Assembly: GCA_027482795.1 (NCBI GenBank)
Contig: JAIXVS010000108.1
Span: 1-13,991, forward strand
DNA: 13,991 bases
Source: Rhodobacter sp.
Lineage (GTDB): Bacteria > Pseudomonadota > Alphaproteobacteria > Rhodobacterales > Rhodobacteraceae
Direction: 5' to 3'
Shown here: positions 1 to 6,691 of the stretch, one piece after another
Layout: each line of letters opens with the position of its first letter
Numbering within the stretch: the stretch's first letter is position 1
The notes under the pieces: generated by a model
Seen by the model: only the letters and a program-made list of their open reading frames with translations
What the model was told of the DNA's origin: nothing
Database searches by the model: none
Program-made: the position numbers and the translations under genes

Positions 1-633
1 GCCATCATCGCCCAAATCAACCAGTTCCATCCCCGAAGGCATGGCAGGTGCATCGTCCTCTACCATCGGCTCTGGGCCTGTTAGCACCGCGTCGCTATTG
101 GCGCTTTCGGCCATGGTTGGCGTGTTTGCATCGGCTTCAATTGCTTCAATACCGCCCTCGCCCGCCTCGGTCGCAGGGACGGCGCGGCGATCACGCCCGC
201 GCCCGCGCGAACGGCGGTGATTGCGCCCGCGACCTTCGCGGCCAACTTCGCGGCCACCTTCACGGGAACCCTCTTCACGCCGATCTTCACGCCGTTCTTC
301 ACGGGGGCGCGCACGGCGATTTTCTTCCTCTTCCTCGGCCCGTGCAAAAGCGCGCTCTTCTTCTAGCAGCGCTTTGCGGTCGGCCAGCGGGATTTGGTAA
401 TAATCGGGATGAATTTCGGCAAAGGCCAAAAACCCGTGCCGATTGCCGCCGTAATCCACAAAGGCCGCCTGAAGCGAGGGTTCAACCCGTGTCACTTTGG
501 CCAGATAGATGTTTCCCGCAATTTGGCGTTTGTTTATTGTCTCAAAATCGAATTCTTCAACACGATTTCCGTCCACCACAACAACCCGTGTCTCCTCGGC
601 ATGGGTGGCGTCGATAAGCATTTTCTTTGACAT
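1..633 (-). CDS. rne: Ribonuclease E (N-terminal part, runs off the left edge)
   Basis: RNase E is the endoribonuclease that starts mRNA decay and processes rRNA/tRNA precursors; it organises the degradosome. The 211 visible residues start with MSKKMLIDATHAEETRV, the RNase E/G N-terminus. An S1-like domain begins near residue 38 (GNIYLAKVTRVEPSLQAAF, then VDYGGNRHGFL to about residue 80). From about residue 91 the S1 fold is interrupted by an insertion that is first Arg/Glu-rich (91-150) and then acidic (150-211), as in other alphaproteobacterial RNase E proteins; the frame is still open at the window edge. Start is ATG at 631-633, with only a weak upstream GGA; an in-frame ATG four codons later is an alternative. 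A leader of several hundred bases precedes it. Identity is very likely; the catalytic part lies outside the window. Confidence 0.93.
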   Translation of the reverse strand, partial: MSKKMLIDATHAEETRVVVVDGNRVEEFDFETINKRQIAGNIYLAKVTRVEPSLQAAFVDYGGNRHGFLAFAEIHPDYYQIPLADRKALLEEERAFARAEEEEENRRARPREERREDRREEGSREGGREVGREGRGRNHRRSRGRGRDRRAVPATEAGEGGIEAIEADANTPTMAESANSDAVLTGPEPMVEDDAPAMPSGMELVDLGDDG

Positions 634-1081
634 GTTAATCCATTGCGCCGCCTGCGCGAAATGGGCCTTGCCGCGCTGTTTATGGGCGCGTCAGGGCTAA
701 TCATTCGTGTGGGGGGGCGTCTTGTTTGGGCGAATAGATGCGGGCCAAACCTCTGCGCGCCGCCCATTGGGCAGGTCTGCAATTGGGGTTTTATCGCCTC
801 GCGTCTCATCGCGTTACTGTTCAGGCAGCACGCTGCCCGCCTAAGCTAACCCCGTTTTGCGCCATCATATCAGGCGCTTGCGGGTGTTTATCTGGCCAGG
901 GTTGGCCAATCCGGCTGCCTGTTTGCGCGGCGTAATTTCACACCTATGCGCATGGGGCAGAGAATTTCTTGGCAGCATCATACCGCCTGCACTAACCCTA
1001 GCGGCAATTGGGGCCAAAGGGCAATGGGTAATTGTTGCGAAAAGGGGAACATCCGTTCAACTTTTAGGTGAATGGCGCAAA
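634..1081 (-). promoter_or_regulatory. Non-coding rne upstream/leader region
   Basis: About 450 bp without a credible gene; short open frames here have no ribosome site or family resemblance. It lies between the dctD terminator and rne, so it should hold the rne promoter and 5' leader. The best promoter-like pair on the minus strand is TATGAT (977-982) with TTGCCG (1002-1007), spacing 19, which would give a leader of roughly 340 nt. Structure seen inside: a 6-bp perfect hairpin GGCAGC/GCTGCC at 824-837, and TGGCCA twice at 893-898 and 903-908, one helical turn apart. A long structured leader fits the known autoregulation of rne in gammaproteobacteria, but no known leader motif is recognised here. 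Confidence 0.4.
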
Positions 1082-1100
1082 GGGGGCCTATGCGGCCCCC
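1082..1100 (-). terminator. Hairpin terminator for the dctD transcript
   Basis: A perfect 7-bp stem, GGGGGCC-TATGC-GGCCCCC, forms the left end of the palindrome. Read on the minus strand it is followed by TTT. It is the likely rho-independent stop for the leftward transcript ending with dctD, about 130 nt after the dctD stop. The short T run suggests modest strength. Confidence 0.55.
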
Positions 1101-1220
1101 TCGCTGCGCTCACCCCCGCAGGATATTTTTAGAGCGAGGAAGATGCAGACCGTCTGCCTGCTTCCCTGCTCCTCAAATATCCTCGGGGGGTGAGCGCAGC
1201 GAGGGGGCGCGAGCGCCCCC
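1082..1220. repeat. Large palindromic intergenic repeat (two facing copies)
   Basis: The left arm (1082-1128) and right arm (1175-1220) are inverted copies of one unit: a GC hairpin, then TCGCTGCGCTCACCCCC, then a near-identical (G/C)AGGATATTT end. The centre (1129-1174) is also partly self-complementary (GCAGAC-C-GTCTGC at 1145-1157, flanked by GAGGAAG/CTTCC). Repeats ending in a GAGGATATTT-like sequence are, from memory, frequent downstream of genes in Rhodobacterales. Placement after dctD fits a terminator or mRNA 3'-end element. Confidence 0.7.
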
Positions 1221-1224
1221 TTTT
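1203..1224 (+). terminator. Hairpin terminator, rightward orientation
   Basis: GGGGGCGC-GA-GCGCCCCC (1203-1220) followed by TTTT (1221-1224) is a terminator shape for plus-strand transcription. It faces the dctD stop codon and would block antisense transcription into dctBD from the left. On the minus strand the same hairpin lacks a T run. Confidence 0.45.
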
Positions 1225-1229
1225 CGCCG

Positions 1230-2558
1230 TTAAACGTAATCCCCGCGCGAGAGGCCATATTTGGCCATCTTTTCGTTCAGCGTGCGGCGCGGCAGGCACA
1301 ATTCGTCCATCACGGCGGCGATGCTGCCTTTGTGGCGGCGCATGGTGCTGTCAATCAACATGCGTTCAAAGTCGTCGACGTAATCTTTCAGCGGCTTGCC
1401 TTCGGTGGTCATTGCGGGGCCAGAGGCTTCGTTATCGGCCATCAAAAGCGAAGCTATGCTGCCCGTGCCGCGCCTGCTTTGCAGCACGGCGCGTTCGGCG
1501 ATGTTGACCAGTTGGCGCACATTGCCGGGCCAAGGCGCTTGCAACAGTTCAGCCGCCTCTTGGGCGGAGACTTGCGGCGCATCGCAGCCGTATTCATCAG
1601 CATAATCTGCCGCTGCCGAATTGAACAGCGTCAGAATATCTTCGCCGCGCGCGCGCAATGGCGGGCACAAAATGGTCATGGCACCAAGGCGGAAAAACAA
1701 ATCGGGGCGCAGGATATCGTCCAGCTTTTTGCCCTGCCCGTGTTCATTGCAAATGGCGATGATGCGGGTTTCAGGCGGTGCGCCCTGCTCGTTGATCAGC
1801 GTCAGCAGGCGCGATTGCAGCGCGTGGCTTAGCTCTTCGATATCTTCCAGGCACAGTGTGCCGCCCCGCGCTTCCTCGACCAAAGGCAGCGCGCCATCTT
1901 CGCTGGGGCCAAAGACGCGGGCGGCCAGTTGATCTTCGCTATAGGCGGCGCAGGAAATGGTCACAAATTTGCGCGCCGCGCGCGGGCCCACCGCGTGCAG
2001 CGCATGGGCGACCAGCGTTTTGCCCGTGCCCGTTTCGCCATCAATCAGCACATGGCCGTCGGCTTGGCCGAAATCCAAAATATCCTCGCGCAGGCGCTCC
2101 ATCGCGGGGGAGGTGCCCACCAGCTTTTTCATCAAAACCGACCCATCGGCCAATTCGCGGCGCAGCGCACGCGCATCCAGCGTCAGGCGGCGCGCCGATG
2201 TGGCGCGTTTGGCAAGTTCTGTCATGCGGTCAGGGTTGAAGGGCTTTTCCAGAAAATCAAAGGCCCCTACCCGCATCGCCTCGACCGCCATCGGCACATC
2301 GCCGTGGCCTGTGATTAAAATAACAGGCAGGCCCGAATCCATCGTCATCAGGCGTTTGAGAAAGGCCATCCCATCCATGCCCGGCATTTTGATGTCTGAC
2401 ACGACGATGCCTTCGTAATCGGCGGTGATATGTTTGAGCGCCTCGTCCGCGCTGTCATAGGTTTCGGTGTCAAACCCCGACAGGGCCAGCCACTGGCTGA
2501 TCGACTGGCGCATATCTGCTTCGTCATCCACAATCGCCACTTTTAATGCCCGTGCCAT
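1230..2558 (-). CDS. dctD: DctD-like C4-dicarboxylate response regulator lacking GAFTGA
   Basis: Response regulator paired with the DctB-like kinase whose gene ends 3 bp upstream. It has 442 residues. Receiver domain 5-120: acidic DDE at 11-13, phospho-acceptor D55, T83, K105. AAA+ domain 145-375: Walker A GETGTGKT at 174-181, arginine-finger region RPDLFFRL at 284-291, and WPGNVRQL at 343-350. A Fis-type helix-turn-helix at 411-437 ends with the DctD-like LPRRTLNEKM. Two oddities: the GAFTGA loop that touches sigma-54 is absent (GPSEDGALPLVEEARGG occupies 217-233), and Walker B reads LCLEDIEEL, with E238-D239 in place of the usual Asp-Glu. Classical DctD activates dicarboxylate transport genes with sigma-54; this version probably cannot do so in the standard way. 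No dicarboxylate transporter gene lies in the window. Confidence 0.87.
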   Translation of the reverse strand: MARALKVAIVDDEADMRQSISQWLALSGFDTETYDSADEALKHITADYEGIVVSDIKMPGMDGMAFLKRLMTMDSGLPVILITGHGDVPMAVEAMRVGAFDFLEKPFNPDRMTELAKRATSARRLTLDARALRRELADGSVLMKKLVGTSPAMERLREDILDFGQADGHVLIDGETGTGKTLVAHALHAVGPRAARKFVTISCAAYSEDQLAARVFGPSEDGALPLVEEARGGTLCLEDIEELSHALQSRLLTLINEQGAPPETRIIAICNEHGQGKKLDDILRPDLFFRLGAMTILCPPLRARGEDILTLFNSAAADYADEYGCDAPQVSAQEAAELLQAPWPGNVRQLVNIAERAVLQSRRGTGSIASLLMADNEASGPAMTTEGKPLKDYVDDFERMLIDSTMRRHKGSIAAVMDELCLPRRTLNEKMAKYGLSRGDYV

Positions 2559-2561
2559 GTT

Positions 2562-4382
2562 TTACTCCGCTGCCTTTGCCTTGCTTCCCAAAAGGGGAAG
2601 GATGATATCAAAAATTGCGCCGCCCGTGGCGGCCCCGTTTGCGCCCGCCGCGCCGCCTGCGTTGCGCGCGGTAAGCCGCCCGCCCAAATCTGCCATGATG
2701 CTGGACGAAATCGCCAGCCCAAGGCCCACGCCCTCGCCCTGTTTCTTGGTGGTGTAGAAGGGTTCAAAAATCGCCGATGTGTCTTTGATCCCCGTGCCAT
2801 TATCGCGCACCGATAGAACGGCAGTATCGCCAACTGTCATCAGCAGTTCCACCGATGGGTCAGCCACATCTTTGGTCGCATCCAGCGCGTTGCGCAGCAG
2901 GTTGATAATCACCTGTTCCAGCCGCAATCGGTCTGCCATCACCATCACGGGCGTACGCGGCAAGGTGCGGCTGATGCGCAGCGCGCGGGTTTTCAATTGC
3001 GGCTCCATCATCGACAGCGCCGATGACAGGCAGGCGCGCAGATCAACCGCTTCCACCGCATCACCGCCCTTGCGGGCATAAGATTTCAGCTGCCGCGTGA
3101 TTGCGCCCATACGGTCGATCAAATCATCGATGCGCTGGAAAGATGACAGCGCCTCGTCTGGCCTTTTACGCTCTAGCAGCAGGCGCGCGCCCGCCAAATA
3201 GGTTTTCATCGCGGCCAGCGGTTGGTTCAACTCGTGGCTGACCGCGGCAGACATTTCGCCCAAAGCCGCCAGTTTTGATGATTGCGCCAGCGAGGTTTCC
3301 GCGACCTCTAGCGTTTTTTGCACCTTTTCCCGCTTGGCAATCTCGCTGTTCAGCCGCGCGTTCAGCTTGCGCAGTTCCACCGATTCGCGCATCAGCACCA
3401 CAGATTGCGATTTTGCGCGGCGCGAGGACATATAAAACAGCACCGCCGAGAAAATCGCCATCGCCATGATTTCCAGCGCAATCACCCCATTGACCTGCGC
3501 GCGCACCGAATCATAGGCGGTGAAATCCACCATGCGCCAGCCCTGAAAGGACATGCGCGTTTCCGTGCGCATCACCGCTTCGCCAGACAGATAGGCATCT
3601 GGCGGGTCTTTGGCCCAATCGGTCGCGCTGGACAGCGCGCGCGCCACCGCGCCCGCCCCATCAAGCGATGTCAGCGCCGCATCCACGGCCTTGCCGCGCC
3701 AGCGATGGTTGGAGGCCAAAATCACCACGCCTTCGCTGTTGGTCACCAAAACCGAATCTTGCAAACTGGCCCAAGTGCGTTCGTGCTTCATCAAATCGGC
3801 GGCCACAACGATCACGCCCAGATTGCGCCCGTCTTGCACAACGCGGCGCGCATAGGTGAAGTCAAACGCCCCGCCATCGCGCGGGGTCGCGGTAAAAATC
3901 GTCTCGTTCGATCGCTGCGCCGCCACAAAATAGGGCGCCGCGCGCAGATTTTGGCCCAGCACATTTCGGTCGGTTGCGCCCACCACGCGCCCGTCAACAT
4001 CCAGCAGAATGATCGAGGCCACACCGATTTCGCGCTTAACCGCGATCAGGCGGCGGGTGGTGGCGGTATAGATACCCTCATTCAGCGCAGCGATCAGCGC
4101 AGGATCGCCCGACAGCAGCAACGGCACCACGGATGATCGTTGCAAATCGGCCAGAATATTGCCCGAATACGCCGCAAGGCGCAATTCGGCGCGGTTGCGG
4201 GTGGTTTCGGAAAACCGTTCGGTCAGCAGATTATTGGTGATAAAGACAATCAGCAGACCAATCAGGGCCAGCCCCGTATACACCAAGCGAATACGCCAAG
4301 ACACGGGGGCGGCTTGGCCCTGCGCCTCGTCATCCTCTTCGGTTTGGGGCAAAACAACCTGCCGCTGCGTAGGTATTCTCAT
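2562..4382 (-). CDS. dctB: DctB-like C4-dicarboxylate sensor histidine kinase
   Basis: Membrane sensor kinase of 606 residues, the usual DctB length. A cytoplasmic N-tail is followed by transmembrane helix 1 (about 31-51), then a periplasmic double PAS/Cache region (about 52-296) with the ligand-domain pattern LRAAPYF at 146-152 and FDFTYARRV at 173-181. Transmembrane helix 2 is about 297-318, followed by a coiled-coil linker (320-365). The kinase core has the H-box with H383 in SHELNQPLAAMKTY, N-box NLLRNALDA around 494-502, G1 DNGTGI 527-532, F-box FEPFYTTK 539-546 and G2 GVGLGLAI 551-558. A Gly/Ala-rich insertion (575-588) precedes the last strands. All catalytic motifs look intact. The partner DctD is 3 bp downstream. 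DctB proteins sense succinate, malate or fumarate; the ligand here is inferred from family only. Confidence 0.88.
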   Translation of the reverse strand: MRIPTQRQVVLPQTEEDDEAQGQAAPVSWRIRLVYTGLALIGLLIVFITNNLLTERFSETTRNRAELRLAAYSGNILADLQRSSVVPLLLSGDPALIAALNEGIYTATTRRLIAVKREIGVASIILLDVDGRVVGATDRNVLGQNLRAAPYFVAAQRSNETIFTATPRDGGAFDFTYARRVVQDGRNLGVIVVAADLMKHERTWASLQDSVLVTNSEGVVILASNHRWRGKAVDAALTSLDGAGAVARALSSATDWAKDPPDAYLSGEAVMRTETRMSFQGWRMVDFTAYDSVRAQVNGVIALEIMAMAIFSAVLFYMSSRRAKSQSVVLMRESVELRKLNARLNSEIAKREKVQKTLEVAETSLAQSSKLAALGEMSAAVSHELNQPLAAMKTYLAGARLLLERKRPDEALSSFQRIDDLIDRMGAITRQLKSYARKGGDAVEAVDLRACLSSALSMMEPQLKTRALRISRTLPRTPVMVMADRLRLEQVIINLLRNALDATKDVADPSVELLMTVGDTAVLSVRDNGTGIKDTSAIFEPFYTTKKQGEGVGLGLAISSSIMADLGGRLTARNAGGAAGANGAATGGAIFDIILPLLGSKAKAAE

Positions 4383-4388
4383 AGCCCC

Positions 4389-4417
4389 AGATTAGGCGCG
4401 CGGATGCGCCGTCTCAA
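4389..4417 (-). promoter_or_regulatory. Candidate dctBD promoter
   Basis: On the minus strand TTGAGA (4412-4417) and TAATCT (4389-4394) are 17 bp apart, in the 45-bp gap between purQ and dctB. The -10 hexamer is only a fair match. If used, transcription would start at about the dctB ATG, giving a leaderless message; this fits the absence of a clear ribosome site. A 5-bp hairpin GGCGC/GCGCC (4395-4410) sits in the spacer and could instead weakly end the pur transcript. Confidence 0.3.
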
Positions 4418-4427
4418 GCCTGCGTGA

Positions 4428-5096
4428 TCAGACAAGCGCCATTTCGCCTAAGATGCTGGCGAACACGCCTGCCCCATCAGTTCCGCCCACCCGCGCATCA
4501 ACTGCGCGTTCGGGATGCGGCATCATGCCCAAAACGCGGCGGTTTTCCGATAGTACCCCCGCGATATCGCCCATCGATCCGTTTGGGTTGCTGCGATAGC
4601 GCAGGGCAATGCGGTCTTCGCCGTGCAGGCGGGCCAAACCATCGGCATCAATCGTATAATTGCCGTCATGGTGCGCAATGGGCAGGGAAATGGTTTGGCC
4701 CGCCGCGTAGGCACTGGTAAACGGACTTGCCGCGCTGGCCACAACCAAATCCACCGATTTGCAAATAAATTTCAGCCCCGCATTGCGCATCAGCGCACCG
4801 GGTAGCAGGCCCATTTCGGTGATCACCTGAAAGCCGTTGCAAATGCCCAAAACATAGCCGCCCTTAGCCGCGTGCGCGCGCACGGCCCCTGCAATTGGGC
4901 TTTGCGCGGCAATCGCGCCGCATCGCAGATAATCGCCAAAGGAAAACCCACCCGGCACCCCCACAACATCGACCCCCGCAGGCAGATCCGTGTCCTTGTG
5001 CCAAACACGCGCCACATCAAAGCCCGCATGTTCAAAGGCCACAGCCAAATCGCGGTCGCAGTTTGAACCCGGAAAGGTGATGACAGCAGCTTTCAT
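4428..5096 (-). CDS. purQ: Phosphoribosylformylglycinamidine synthase subunit PurQ
   Basis: Glutaminase subunit of FGAM synthase, step four of purine synthesis: it releases ammonia from glutamine for the large subunit PurL, in a cytosolic complex with PurS. At 222 residues it has the normal length. The class-I amidotransferase triad is visible: C86 in GICNGFQ, and H194 and E196 in MMPHPERAVD. The N-terminus MKAAVITFPGSNCDRD and the GVPGGFSFGDYLRCGAIAA motif (46-64) are diagnostic for PurQ. Start ATG at 5094-5096 has a G-rich stretch (GGGGGCGGG) just upstream. It lies 15 bp after purS, clearly in the same operon. Nothing in it looks damaged. Confidence 0.96.
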   Translation of the reverse strand: MKAAVITFPGSNCDRDLAVAFEHAGFDVARVWHKDTDLPAGVDVVGVPGGFSFGDYLRCGAIAAQSPIAGAVRAHAAKGGYVLGICNGFQVITEMGLLPGALMRNAGLKFICKSVDLVVASAASPFTSAYAAGQTISLPIAHHDGNYTIDADGLARLHGEDRIALRYRSNPNGSMGDIAGVLSENRRVLGMMPHPERAVDARVGGTDGAGVFASILGEMALV

Positions 5097-5111
5097 GCCC
5101 GCCCCCGCGTG

Positions 5112-5351
5112 TTAAAGAATTTCGATCTGATAGCTTTCGATCACGACATTTGCCAACAGCTTATCGCACATCGCGGTCACATCCGCGCGGGCGCGGGCCG
5201 CATCGGTTTCGGTCAAATCCAGCTCGATCACTTTGCCTTGACGCACGCCGTTCACTCCCGCAAAGCCAAGGCTGCCCAGCGCGTGGCGCACCGCCTCGCC
5301 CTGCACATCCAAAACGCCAGCTTTCAGCATGACTGTGACGCGCGCTTTCAT
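5112..5351 (-). CDS. purS: Phosphoribosylformylglycinamidine synthase subunit PurS
   Basis: Small structural subunit that bridges PurQ and small-type PurL so that ammonia is channelled in FGAM synthesis. It has 79 residues, starting MKARVTVMLKAGVLDVQGEA, with the conserved GEAVRHALGSLGF and VRQGKVIELDL blocks. A longer open frame begins 19 codons earlier, but the ATG at 5349-5351 is chosen because AGGAG (5359-5363) lies 7 nt upstream of it and the family begins here. It sits between purC and purQ, 15 bp before purQ and 68 bp after purC, and is co-transcribed with them. Confidence 0.95.
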   Translation of the reverse strand: MKARVTVMLKAGVLDVQGEAVRHALGSLGFAGVNGVRQGKVIELDLTETDAARARADVTAMCDKLLANVVIESYQIEIL

Positions 5352-5378
5352 CGGCACTCTCCTGTTTTGGTTTGCACT

Positions 5379-5395
5379 CGCCTTAGCCAAAGGCG
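5379..5395 (-). other. Small hairpin between purC and purS
   Basis: CGCCTT-TGGCT-AAGGCG on the minus strand is a perfect 6-bp stem in the 68-bp purC-purS gap. It lies 15 nt upstream of the purS AGGAG and has no T run, so an mRNA processing or stability element is more likely than a terminator. Function is unknown. Confidence 0.3.
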
Positions 5396-5419
5396 GCGCG
5401 CACGGCAAGTGGCAATGGC

Positions 5420-6214
5420 CTAATTGATCAAACTTGGCTTGATCTGATGGGTCACATTGCTGGGCAAAACGCCAAGGCGGCGGGCCAGTTCGGTGTAAAC
5501 ATCGGCCACGGGGGTGGTATCAACGGGGGGCGGCATTTCACCCATTTGCACCGACCTCAGTTCGGGGCCGCGCTCGCCTGGAATGCGCAAATCCCACAGA
5601 CGGCACGTATCGGGGCTGATCTCATCTGCCAAAATCAGGCGCATAAAATCGCCCTCCCACACACGGCCAATTTCAATGCGAAAATCGGCCAGCCGCACGC
5701 CCACGGCCAGCATCAGGCCTGACAGAAAGTCATTCACCCGCAGCGCGATGCGGATGATATCATCAATATCCTGCTGGCTGGCCCAATTGAACGCCATGAT
5801 GTGCTCTTCGGATACCATCGGTTTGTGCGGAATGGCGGGGTTTTTCAGGTAATATTCCACAATCGGCCCAGGCAGCGGGGTGCCTTCGGGAATCCCTAGA
5901 TTCGTGCTCATCTCGCCTGCTGCATAATTGCGCACGACAATTTCTAGGGGAATCATCTCGGCCATTTGCACCAACTGCTCGCGCATATTGACGCGGCGAA
6001 TGAAGTGGGTGCCCATGCCAATGCCGTGCAGGCCCGACATAAAAAATTCTGACAAGCGGTTGTTCAACACGCCCTTACCATCCACGGCAGCAGGGTTTGC
6101 CTGCTCTGGCGTGGGGGCGCTGTCGTCTTTGAAATAGGCGATCAGGGTGCCGGGTTCGGGCCCCTCGTACAAAATCTTGGCCCCGCCTTCGTAGATTTTC
6201 TTGCGCCGCGCCAT
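5420..6214 (-). CDS. purC: Divergent PurC (SAICAR synthetase-like) with altered active-site motifs
   Basis: By overall sequence and context this is SAICAR synthetase, which joins CAIR and aspartate using ATP in purine synthesis. It has 264 residues, slightly longer than usual. Family blocks kept: MARRKKIYEG, GKGVLNNRLSEFF (46-58), NMREQLV (76-82), VVRNYAAG (93-100), RVNDFLSG (159-166), LADEISPDTCRLWD (195-208) and the C-terminal TELARRLGVLP. Changed: GKAK is GGAK (G11), AFN after KDD is replaced by PTP, the substrate-binding GSxxKR is GEMSTN (100-105), and the C-terminal LDKDxFRRD segment is replaced by a Pro-rich stretch (209-236). Start ATG at 6212-6214 follows a G-rich site; a longer frame upstream crosses the promoter and is rejected. 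It is the first gene of purC-purS-purQ. It may be a variant enzyme, or a paralogue while another purC does the reaction. Confidence 0.85.
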   Translation of the reverse strand: MARRKKIYEGGAKILYEGPEPGTLIAYFKDDSAPTPEQANPAAVDGKGVLNNRLSEFFMSGLHGIGMGTHFIRRVNMREQLVQMAEMIPLEIVVRNYAAGEMSTNLGIPEGTPLPGPIVEYYLKNPAIPHKPMVSEEHIMAFNWASQQDIDDIIRIALRVNDFLSGLMLAVGVRLADFRIEIGRVWEGDFMRLILADEISPDTCRLWDLRIPGERGPELRSVQMGEMPPPVDTTPVADVYTELARRLGVLPSNVTHQIKPSLIN

Positions 6215-6241
6215 AAGGCCCCCGATGGATACACTTCCCTG

Positions 6242-6270
6242 CCTATAGGGCACGGGGCGCATTTGGGCAA
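6242..6270 (-). promoter_or_regulatory. Candidate purCSQ promoter
   Basis: Minus strand: TTGCCC (6265-6270), a 17-bp spacer, then TATAGG (6242-6247). Transcription would begin about 20 nt upstream of the purC ATG. This is the best sigma-70-type match in the window and it sits correctly in the 147-bp divergent gap. Confidence 0.5.
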
Positions 6271-6299
6271 GCAGGCGCACAAAGGGCGCGGCATCCCCC

Positions 6300-6329
6300 T
6301 TGCAGCGCGCGCCCCGCCACGCCATATCT
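6300..6329 (+). promoter_or_regulatory. Candidate promoter for the zeta inhibitor and SDR genes
   Basis: TTGCAG (6300-6305) and ATATCT (6324-6329) are 18 bp apart, about 30 nt before the zeta ATG. Both hexamers are partial matches, so this is tentative. Confidence 0.3.
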
Positions 6330-6361
6330 GCACGAACGCAACCGAAGCCAAAGGGAACGAC

Positions 6362-6676
6362 ATGCCAAGCTTTGACGACCGCGAAAACGCCTTCGAATCC
6401 AAATTCGCCCATGATGCCGATATGCAGTTCCGCGCCGAGGCGCGCCGTAACAAGCTTCTGGGCCTGTGGGCAGCCGAACTGCTGGGCAAATCGGGCGATG
6501 ATGCCGCCGAATATGCGGCCAGCGTGGTTGCTGCCGATTTTGAAGAAGCGGGCAGCGATGACGTGGTGCGCAAAGTGGCCGCCGATTTGGGCAGCAAAGC
6601 AAGCGAGGATGAAATTCGCGCCAAGCTAACCGCCCTGATGGGCGAGGCTAAAGCGCAACTGATGTCCGAGATTTGA
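6362..6676 (+). CDS. F1-ATPase inhibitor subunit zeta (DUF1476)
   Basis: A 104-residue soluble protein matching the DUF1476 family, named for the zeta inhibitor of the Paracoccus denitrificans ATP synthase. It blocks ATP hydrolysis by inserting its N-terminus into F1. The diagnostic N-terminal part is clear: FDDRENAFESKFAHD (4-18), then MQFRAEARRNKLLGLWAAE (20-38), followed by a four-helix acidic domain with Glu/Asp/Ala-rich helices and no cysteine. Start ATG at 6362 is preceded by AAGGGA about 6 nt away and matches the family start; the longer open frame has no support. It is divergent from purC and 7 bp upstream of an SDR gene, which is probably co-transcribed. The ATP synthase operon itself is not in the window. 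Confidence 0.92.
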   Translation: MPSFDDRENAFESKFAHDADMQFRAEARRNKLLGLWAAELLGKSGDDAAEYAASVVAADFEEAGSDDVVRKVAADLGSKASEDEIRAKLTALMGEAKAQLMSEI

Positions 6677-6691
6677 GCGCGATTTGAGCGC
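6670..6691 (+). repeat. 11-bp tandem duplication at the zeta-SDR junction
   Basis: GATTTGAGCGC occurs twice head-to-tail (6670-6680 and 6681-6691). The first copy holds the TGA stop of the zeta gene; the second holds the TTG start of the SDR gene. With one copy, stop and start would overlap as TTGA, so the duplication probably split an ancestral overlap. Confidence 0.8.

Noticed and set aside
534..809. 91-codon minus-strand open frame in the rne region
   Set aside because: It overlaps the rne start in another frame and has no ribosome site or recognisable domain.
1047..1058. GAAC-N4-GTTC resembling a LexA (SOS) box upstream of rne
   Set aside because: That form is typical of Gram-positive LexA; the alphaproteobacterial site is a direct GTTC-N7-GTTC repeat, which is not present.
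6215..6412. N-terminal extension of purC by 66 codons
   Set aside because: It crosses the divergent promoter region and part of the zeta gene; the family begins at MARRKKIYEG, at 6214.
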